DNA from: Paratinospora sagittata
Taxonomy: Eukaryota > Streptophyta > Magnoliopsida > Ranunculales > Menispermaceae
Reading direction: 5' to 3'
DNA: 64,000 nucleotides
Assembly: GCA_035771175.1 (NCBI GenBank)
Contig: CM069607.1
Location: 22,390,001-22,454,000, forward strand
Part shown: piece after piece, positions 56,374 to 64,000 of the stretch
Numbering within the stretch: position 1 is the first letter of the stretch
Layout of the letters: each line of letters starts with the position of its first letter
Notes under the pieces: model-generated
Told to the model about the DNA's origin: nothing
The model's database searches: none
What the model saw: the letters and a program-made list of their open reading frames with translations, nothing else
Position numbers and translations under genes: made by a program

Positions 56374-57562
56374 CACTACAAGAAATTCATTCAATAGCGA
56401 CAAAAGTGATGGCGACAAGTATAATTTTGTGGCTAACTATAAGCTTATAGCGATAACTAAATAAAGTTGTCGCTATTATAACTTGGTTGGAAGTTATTTA
56501 AAACAAAAGGAAATTATGTCATTAATAATTGTAGTAAAAAGATAAAGTGCATATGTGACATTTGGTAAGAGTACCTTTTGTGCCAATTAACATAAATGTT
56601 ACAATAATTATTGTTCAAAATACAAGTAGGGACAAAAAAAAATGTTGCAAAAAGATTTACATTCAACAAAAATAATTTGTCACAATAAAATTCTTAAAAA
56701 CTTTTTGCATCAACTACTTAATATTGTTGGCATAATAATTGTCTATAATACAAGTTACGATAAAAATAAAAATAAGAATTGTCGCAAAAGGTTCTTAATA
56801 AGCAACAAAAATAATGTCACAATAAGAGTTTTTTTATTTGTTATACCTTCTGTACGCCACTGAGATGACCAGGAAAAAAAAATGGAAATGAAATAAATAT
56901 TTTAAAATTATAATTATAATCTCAAATTTACAAATTATTTAATCCTTTATTTTAATTTTTTACCCTTATTTTATTTTTCTCAAAATAAAAGATTGAGTAA
57001 AACATTTTAAAATGAAAAAATAAAAGCCCTTAAATAAAATAAGATTTTTTACCAATTCTTTAATAAAATAGAATAATAAGCAAATATTTTTTACAGTAAT
57101 TATTGAAAATAAAAAGAGTAAATGTTCAAAGTAACATAATAAAAACGTCAAATTGGATTTTTAATTTTTATTTTTATTAAAAAACAAATATTTTAAAACT
57201 ATATAAAAGAGAGAAAAGGGTTTGGATTCAGCGAATATCTTATTGATCCACTAATTTGAATTTTATTATCTTTTCAGTTTAATTTTCTAAAGTTAAGAAA
57301 TTATGATAAAATAAACAAAACAAAATAAAACATTGTATGTTGGACAAGTTTTAAGTCAACTAAAAAGTCGAGCAGAAGTATACTTAAGAAATGTCCCGTC
57401 AAAATTAAAGCTCAAAGTTATCACCATGAACAAAAGATATTTTGATTTTATCAAAGATGTTCAAGTCTTTTTTTTATCAAAAGATGTTTTGATTTATGGA
57501 AGATGTTCATAAGAGTTTAAACTTTGAAAAACATCTTTAAAATAATTTATCAAAAGATATTT
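56374..57562 (+). mobile_element. CACTA-type DNA transposon end with subterminal repeats
   Basis: CACTACAAGAAATTCATTC at 56374 is the typical En/Spm (CACTA) terminus. It is followed by repeated GCGACAA / GTCGCTAT / GTCGCAAAA motifs up to about 56830, as in CACTA subterminal regions. The matching end (TTCTTGTAGTG) is not present before LTR G at 57563, so the element is truncated or non-autonomous. The A/T-rich part 56870-57562 has no recognisable gene. Confidence 0.7.
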
Positions 57563-58991
57563 TGTCACACCCCGCCCGGACGTCCCTAAACCTGCGGGAC
57601 ACTCACGGACGGAGCGTGAATGCATTATAACAATAACCGAGTGCGCGAAAACATGATTAAGTACAAGTCTGATTTCATTAATTTCATAATATATTTGTAC
57701 ATGAAATAGTTAAGGGAACATCCTCCCAAAATTCCTAATAAATAATACAAATGGTACAAAAATGTGAGCCCAAAAACCTACACCCAGTCCACCCTCATCT
57801 CCTGTGAAAAATTGGATAACAACGGGATGAGCTATACGCTCAGTGGGTAAAATAGTTCGTGAATATAACAATTAATAAAACAAACTTCATAATCAAATAT
57901 CATAAATACACATCAGAGCATCAGTTGGTTTCATGATTGTACGTCACCTGAGTTCACGTACAGATGTTTCTCCCCAGGAGTAGCCGGGTTCTCATTTTGT
58001 GTCCCTCCTCAGGAACGACGCCCTGGATTCACGTACAAATGTCCCTCCCCAGGAGTAGTCGGATTCTCATTATACGTCCCTCTCCAGAGAAATATAATGA
58101 ATAGTGAGCATTGCTTCTAACTATTCTATGAATCATAAACCACATACGTCCCTAGGTGGTGCTTATGTATGATGCCAATGCATGAACTGGTTCGGTCTTT
58201 ACTTAGCATTAGACAGGGTTTGGCAACGTCTGGTGATCCTTATCAGGGTCGATACCACCACGTGCAAGGTTAGGACATTCAGTATTACTTGTATAAGCTA
58301 ATAGCTTTCAAATAAGACCAACCAGATCAGCCTCCAATTGAGAGGTGAGACACGAGGTCTACTTAAATACCAATCGTCTAGAGCAGCACGTTGCCTCCCG
58401 TTCACTATTTAAAGTTACTGAGGACAAGACTGAGTCTGGTTGAGCCAGATTGACCACTAATCCGCCATAGCGACAGTGTAATACATGAACTCCAAATATA
58501 CATGCATAAGTATGACAACTATAAACATTATACGCAATAATGCAGTGTAAATGAATAGTAGACATAATGATAAATAAATGTAAACTTTAATAAAAGTTAT
58601 AAGACACGCAAACATAGTTTCGTTTCCCACCTTCAGATAAAACTCCTTCGAGAGCCGGTGCCTTCCCCCAAGCAGAATCGCGTTGCACCGCGAAGAGAGT
58701 CTCAAAAGAGAACACAAAAACTCAAAATGAGTGAGAAAGAAAGAAGAAAAATCACAAGGAGAAATGATTTTGGTGTTTGAAATGAGGAGGGGGGTTCCTT
58801 AAATAGGAAAAAAAGGGTGGCTGAAGGTTCGGGCACGAGCGTGAAGGTTCGGGTGAGCTCCTAAAGGTTGGAGCATGCCCTTGAAGGTTCGGGCAAGCGC
58901 TTGAACTTTCAGGCACGCGCCCGAACGTTCTGGCACCCTGCCCAAAGTTTAATTTTTTTTATTTTTTTTTGTGCAAACCTAGGGTATGACA
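57563..58991 (-). repeat. LTR G: 3' LTR of a second chromovirus (1429 bp)
   Basis: On the minus strand it starts TGTCATACCCTAGGTTTGC at 58991, ends GTCCGGGCGGGGTGTGACA at 57563; preceded by AAATCCTTTTATGGCGGGTA and GAG, the usual chromovirus post-pol/PPT region. Array at 58821-58947. Confidence 0.87.
58821..58947. repeat. Six 20-bp tandem quasi-palindromic units in LTR G U3
   Basis: Units start at 58821, 58841, 58861, 58881, 58901 and 58921, e.g. TTGAAGGTTCGGGCAAGCGC. Each has a TTCGGGC ... GAA frame around a GCGC-like centre. The 20-bp period has no slip. Confidence 0.9.
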
Positions 58992-59639
58992 CTCTACCCG
59001 CCATAAAAGGATTTCGCCCTCAAAATCAGTCCAAGTAGTCATGATTGCTATCAGCGTGAGATTCACCGCCGTCGTCGTCGTTTGCTAGCTCAGGGTATTG
59101 CCTGTAAGGTCCCTGAATAGCACTGTGGCCGGTGGAATCCTCAACATCATGAAACCATGAAGAGCAAATGGAGTCGGATTCGTCCTCAGAAGCTTCCGAC
59201 CTTTGCTTAACAAATGGTGGTGTAGGGCTCTGCTGGTTGCATTGTTTAAGGAGAGGTAGGTTGAGCGGTAGAATGCTTTTTCATGTTGTTGCTCGAATCT
59301 GGCCACCTGGCTATTTTGATAGAAGATCCTGCCAAGATGAGGGCACGAGATTGTTTCGAGGAAAATTGTTACGAAAAATCCATGCACGCTCTGGCGATAA
59401 GGATCGTTATCTGTGGGGCGATGGAGTTGGTGATGCAAAGTAGTTGTGACTTGACTCAGATCCTGAAGGAGTCGCCACCGGTTGCCAAAGAGGCCATTGC
59501 GTGTGTTCATCACTACATCCATCGGTATTATTTTTAGACATCTGCATAGTTATTTAAGTGAAACGATGTATTAACATATTTGTAAACAAAGTTTCATCAT
59601 TTTATTGATAAGTGAAATAGTACAATGTATCATATCATC
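58992..59639 (-). other. G region between chromodomain and LTR
   Basis: Contains a 145-codon minus-strand ORF (59085-59522) with no match I recognise and no initiation context of note. Overlapping plus-strand ORFs are similar in length, so coding is doubtful. The last ~50 bp (GATTTTGAGGGCGAAATCC) are the standard post-pol segment. Confidence 0.4.
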
Positions 59640-60463
59640 AATTATTACTAGAAAACAATTCAAGGTATTTCTGTTTAATTAATGCTTCTAGTTCTCATGT
59701 TGCTTCCTCTACTCAGAGCACCTTCACAAGTGGTATGCTACGTCATCTTAGTTCTTGAGTTTTTCTATCCTGAATCTGTATCGCTCTCTCCTAATACCTA
59801 TTTCTTTCCTCAACTCGAACCTCGACCAGTGGGATGATATGCGAAGGATCAAGACAATACTTTCGAAGCATGGATACGTGAAAAATGGCATGAACCTTAG
59901 ACATGGACAATGGAAGGGACAGACGATAAGCAAGTTTGCCAATATGTTCAATGATCTGAAATGGACCGATATACCGTGGGGAAAGCTTTCATTTGATCCC
60001 AAAGCGTTTGACACCTCTTGTAGGCTAAACTTTTAGAAAAACCAAGTCTCCCTTATCAAATTCTAGAGGCTGCCTCCACTTGTCAACATAGCTCTTCTAT
60101 TGACATTGTGCAACACGAAATCGCTCTTTTATTAATGTGATCTTCTCAGAAGTCTCTTGAACTAGTTCAGGCCCCAACTGCGGTCGATCTGCCATATCTA
60201 ACCAGCATATCGGAGATCTGTAAGGGCAACCATAGAGGGCCTCGTATGGTGCCATGCCGATACTAGTTTGGTAGCTGTTGTTGTATGCAAATTCAGCTAA
60301 ATGTAAGTGTTTTGCCCATCCGTCATGAAAGTCCAAAATGCAGCACCGTAACATGTCCTCCAAGATTTGGATAAGACGCTCTGACTATCCATCAATCTGA
60401 GGGTGAAAGGTCATGCTCACGGTGATCCTAGAGCTCATTCTTCTCTGGAAGCTTTGCCAAAAA
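59640..60463 (-). pseudogene. G pol: integrase C-terminus and chromodomain
   Basis: Minus strand. 60097-60363: MLRCCILDFHDGWAKHLHLA, EFAYNNSYQTSIGMAPYEAL (end of integrase core), PICWLDMADRPQLGPELVQE. Upstream, SMTFHPQ is followed by a stop. About 59640-59740: the chromodomain end LVKVLWVEEAT-stop-ELEALI. In-frame stops; the rest of pol is missing at 60463, where an ORF2 fragment in plus orientation begins. Confidence 0.83.
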
Positions 60464-61164
60464 TTTGGCAGCTTCTCAACAATCTCCAGCCGAACCTCAA
60501 GTTCCTCAAAGCCACACAATGTCAGCTACACCAAGAAGTGTTGCAAGTGACTTAACTGAAGAAGCTTTGATAAAGATTCTTGAAGAAATTCAAAGCTTAA
60601 GAGGAAAAATGGTTGAATCCTCTAAAGATAAGTCCATTTCTGACACTTTGCAATTAGTTTTGGATGTTATCTTGGATCAAGTAACGAGGAAGACAACGCT
60701 TGATCCAGTGCTGCAAGCCATCTCTATTCTACAAGAGAATTTAGATACTTGAAGGCAAGCACATACAAAGGACGATAAACTAACCTAGATTCTCGACTTG
60801 GTTACTCGAGCTTTTGAAAAACTTCACAACTTGGAGAACAAGATAACTTTTCTTGCCACAAGCATTATGGATCTGTCTTATACTATCATCACAGCTGCAG
60901 GTCGAGTGAAAGGAGTAGTAGGCTTCTTTGAAGACCTCTTCAAGGCAATGAATAGCAGACTGCATTCTACTGTGTGGTATATTGCCTCTAGCATGAAACG
61001 TTTTGCAATGTTTTGTCATCTGTTGGAGAAGAAAGGTGTCAAAGTTCTACCTGCACCACGAGCTCCAGCCTTCACATGCCCTGAAGGACCCAAAAGTCTG
61101 ACAGACTTCAAGGCATTTTAGAATGTGAAGATGAAGAAGAATTTGATGAAGAGCCGTTACATAG
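60464..61164 (+). pseudogene. ORF2 C-terminal fragment of an A/H-type element (plus)
   Basis: Pieces 60465-60752 and 60798-61121. ALIKILEEIQSLRGKMVESS, ITFLATSIMDLSYTIITAAG, RVKGVVGFFEDLFKAMNSRL and KGVKVLPAPRAPAF match element A ORF2 at 9780-10300 closely. Cut at the left by the G fragment and at the right by the E3 LTR (after CATAG, 61160-61164). Slightly better kept than the element A copy here. Confidence 0.85.
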
Positions 61165-62193
61165 TGTCACGACCCAATAAACGTGACGTCATGACCGGAA
61201 CGGAACCCCCAGGTATACCCTCCATTGGTACACCCGGCGTCCTGTCAACCTAATATACAAAAAAACTAAAATGAAACATAATCCTAATATAGCATCCATC
61301 TAAACAAAACTAATAACAATAAAGTAAAAATATATATTTTGTAGCACCTGTGCCTTTAGGTGACGTCATTTTGACCCATAGTGTACCCGTATACATATTC
61401 GTATACGTATGTGTATATATATTTTGATGCTCGAAGCACGTAAGTTCGAATGTCTTTGCATGATTTTAGGTCATAGAGAGTGCGCATGAAGTTTCGGAAC
61501 CATCGGAGACCCGTTCGACGTCAAAACATGTCGAAAACGGTGTTTTGGATCCAGTAGAGCTCGCTCCATGGAGGAAGAAATTTTTTTCATAAATTACATC
61601 ATTAGTTTGATCTCCTAGATCCGTGGTCCGATTGAGCTGTAATTTTGTCAGCTCATTCTTATCTGATAGATCTTCATTATGAACGGTGAAGATCTTGATC
61701 GTAGAAACCTACTGTAAGTTATAAGACTCCAAACACTTTTTCACAGATTTTCAGATTTTCTTACGTAGTTTTGATCAAACAGTTGGATCTCGCAATCCCA
61801 CCGTTGGATTGAGTTGAAAGTTTACCAGAATGTTGGTAACTAAATCATGCAACTATCAGATAAGAATGAGCTAATAAATTTCAGCTCAATCGGACCACGG
61901 ATCTAGGAGATCAAACCATTGATGTAATTTGTGACTGAAATTTCTTCCTCCATGGAGCGAGCTTCACTGGATCCAAAACACTGTTTTCGACATGTTTTGA
62001 CGTCGAACAGGTCTCCGATGGTTCCGAAACTTCATGCGCACTCTCTATGACCTAAAATCATGCAAAGACGCTAGAACTTACGTGCTTCGAGCATCAAAAT
62101 ACATATACACATACGTATACAAATACGTATACGGGTACTCTATGGGTACACTATGGGTCAAAATGATATCACCTAAAGGCAGTGGGTACTACA
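61165..62193. mobile_element. E3 LTR with internal inverted duplication (palindrome)
   Basis: 61165-61339 is the LTR 3' end in minus orientation (TGTCACGACCCAATAAACG). 61340-61852 is an LTR start in plus orientation (TGTAGCACCTGTGCC). 61853-62193 is the LTR start in minus orientation (TGTAGTACCCACTGCC at 62193), next to the tract AAGTTGGGGAGAGT. The two starts form arms of about 330-340 bp (61340-61669 and 61853-62193) around a 183-bp loop. Confidence 0.85.
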
Positions 62194-62627
62194 ACTCTCC
62201 CCAACTTAGGAATATTTTTGTCCTCAAAAAATAAAAGCAAGAGAACTAACCACAGTCGGTAAAGAGGTCGGGGAATTGCTCCCTTATTTGATCCTCGTGC
62301 TCCCATGTTTGCTCTCCATTATTGTGGAATTGCCATCTGACTCGCACAAGTGAGATTTCCTTATTTCTCAATCTCTGAACCCTACGAGCCACAATCTGAA
62401 TAGGCAACTCCTCATAAGTTGTATCCTCCCCAACTTGCAGATGACTCACATCAAGCACATGAGCTGGATCAGGATAAGACTCCTTCAATGGATCCTCATT
62501 AAACTTCCTCAGCATCGATACGTGGAATACATCATGAACACCCTCGAGCTGAGAAGGTAGAGCCAACCTATACGCTACTGGTCCAATCCTCTCAATAATC
62601 CGGAATGGCCCAATAAACCTAGGGGCA
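62194..62627 (-). pseudogene. E3 pol: C-terminal chromodomain-like end
   Basis: Minus-strand open frame ending at 62246. APRFIGPFRIIERIGPVAYR, LPSQLEGVHDVFHVSMLRKF, YEELPIQIVARRVQRLRNKE, QTWEHEDQIREQFPDLF: complete Del/Tekay integrase C-terminus plus chromodomain-like module. Its link to the integrase (SGKLA) is cut by the 105-bp insertion at 62628. Confidence 0.9.
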
Positions 62628-62732
62628 TGTAACACCCCGTAGTTTTAATTAAATACATACGTTGAAGTACGCGTACATCGAGATGTATAATACACATATT
62701 TTATACATAGGAGCCAAATATACGCGATGACA
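62628..62732 (+). mobile_element. 105-bp LTR-like insertion (mini solo LTR)
   Basis: Starts TGTAACACCCCG, ends GCGATGACA, perfect 5-bp duplication GGGCA (62623-62627 and 62733-62737). It lies in the E3 chromodomain linker; removal restores the frame (GKLAPRF). Size and ends suit a TRIM/SMART-type solo LTR or an internally deleted gypsy LTR. Contains TACGCGTA. Confidence 0.85.
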
Positions 62733-62737
62733 GGGCA

Positions 62738-64000
62738 AGTTTCCCACTAACACCGAACCTCATCTGACCTTTGAGTGGTGAGACCTTAAGCAAAATTAGA
62801 TCTCCTATTGCAAACTCTAACGGCCGATGCCGGTTATAATAATAACTTTTTTGCCAGTCCTGAGCTGACTTCAGCCTCTACCGAATCAACTTGACTTTCT
62901 CAGTGTGCTCAACAACTGCATCAGGTCCCCATAACTGCGTATCACCCACCTCGTACTAACAAGTTGGAGATATACAGGGTCTTCCATATAAAGCCTCATA
63001 CGGTGCCATACCGATGCTCGCTTGATAACTACTGTTGTAAGCAAATTCACACAAGGGCAAATGCTCACCCCAACCACCACCGAACTCTAAAATGCAAGAC
63101 CTGAGCATATCCTCCAGCATCTAAATCACTCTCTCGGACTGACAGTCCGTCTGAGGATGAAATGTTGTACTGAGTCAGAGGCGGGTCCCAAATCGAGTCT
63201 GCAAGGCCTGCCAAAACCTTGATGTAAATCATGGATCTTTATCCGACACGATAATCAAGGGCACTCCATGGAATCTCACGATCTCTCTCACATATAATCT
63301 GCTCAATCTATCCACAGAGTCCCTGGCGCTCATAGGAAGGAAGTGCGCATTCTTGGTCAATCTACCGACACAACCCAAATGGCATCAAATCTACCTTGAG
63401 ACCTCGGCAATCCCATGATGAAATCCATCGTGATGTGTTCCCATTTTGACTCGGGTATGGGAAATGGTTGCATCTGACCTCCAGGCTTCAGGTGTTCAGC
63501 CTTAACCTACTGGCACACCTCACATCTCTGCACATACTCAGCAATACTCTTCTTCATCACGTGCCACCATACATATATCTTCATATCATGGTACATCTTG
63601 GTAGCCCCTGGATGAACAGTATACTGAGACCTGTGAGCCTCTCGAAGTATCTCAGCATGTAACTCAACATCATATGGGATCCATAGTCTCCCTCTATACA
63701 GTAAGCCATCATCTGGACCAATCTGCCAATCGGCCTGGTCAACACTGTCTGCGTATCTACGATACATGTCATAATCTGGACAATGTTCCTGTAGATATCT
63801 AACCCGCGGAATATAGGCATTTGCAAGGTGCACATGCATCTGAGCACATATCTCAGTAAGTGGTGCGTCCGAGAGTATACTCATCATAGTCACTCTCTCA
63901 AGTAAATGCCACTGTTGGGCCATCCGGAAAGCAACCACCTGAGTCTCTGCTCGCCTATGGCTCAAAGTATCAGCCACAACATTGGCTTTGCCAGGATGAT
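62738..64000 (-). pseudogene. E3 pol: integrase and RNase H end, continuing past the window
   Basis: Minus strand. 63507-63977: LSHRRAETQVVAFRMAQQWH, HRSQYTVHPGATKMYHDMKI, YVQRCEVCQ (RNase H end and HHCC finger). 63100-63500: frameshifted catalytic core. 62886-63080: core end with YGAV-type residues; 62738-62880: FGVSGKLA. Close relative of E (43941-45102). Several stops. Confidence 0.88.

Noticed and set aside
58821..58947. CRISPR-like or short satellite array
   Set aside because: 20-bp units without unique spacers, inside an LTR of a plant gypsy element. It is a U3 repeat array.
59085..59522. Host gene of 145 codons
   Set aside because: No recognised domain, similar-length ORFs on the opposite strand, and position between chromodomain and LTR of element G.

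Overview
This window is plant nuclear DNA, most likely from an angiosperm (probably eudicot) with a large, repeat-rich genome. Almost everything I can identify is nested transposable elements, mainly LTR retrotransposons: SIRE/Maximus-like Ty1-copia and relatives, Athila-like Ty3-gypsy, and Del/Tekay-like chromoviruses. There are also tRNA-derived SINE-like foldbacks and one CACTA end. I see no host protein gene. Nearly all coding regions are broken. Element names below (H, A, ATH, COP, GYP1, K, E, H2, G, E3) are local labels.

Layout. An old minus-strand element, H, is the base layer from 1 to about 39.8 kb. It has a 3' LTR fragment at 1-409, a second ORF (ORF2) in five pieces, and gag at 39.2-39.8 kb. 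Inserted into H are: a SINE-like foldback cluster (824-2199, duplication CCTTT); a complete 9.3-kb element A (3875-13168, duplication GTGAG) with gag and ORF2 but no pol; an Athila element ATH (starts 13243, ends at 29166 on the inverted side); and element K (starts 39837). ATH contains rearranged Athila 3' ends (13.7-17.4 kb), a solo LTR (17907-19331, GACAT), and a copia element COP (duplication GTTTG/ATTTG). COP in turn holds a gypsy LTR (GYP1) and a SINE-like copy. K holds gypsy element E (40946-52398, ACTGA). E is itself split by a solo LTR of the A family (46459-48369, GGTAG). From 52.9 kb to the end there are LTR F with H2, a CACTA end, chromovirus G, another ORF2 fragment, and chromovirus E3 with an inverted LTR palindrome and a 105-bp LTR-like insertion.

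Key structural result. The segment between 29003 and 37484 is inverted relative to the rest. Both junctions carry the same 9-bp word in opposite orientation (TGGATAGCA at 29003-29011, TGCTATCCA at 37476-37484). Flipping the segment back brings together four broken structures at once: H ORF2, the two halves of ATH, the two halves of COP, and the two halves of the GYP1 LTR.

Key sequence result. The 5' (U3) parts of at least five different LTR families, copia-like and gypsy, contain arrays of short family-specific palindromic words with strict spacing. The A/COP family uses 8-bp inverted half-sites 11 bp apart. F, K, E and G use quasi-palindromes repeated every 20 bp. These arrays, together with the pol-less gag+ORF2 element whose LTR is shared with autonomous COP, are the best candidates for undescribed biology here.
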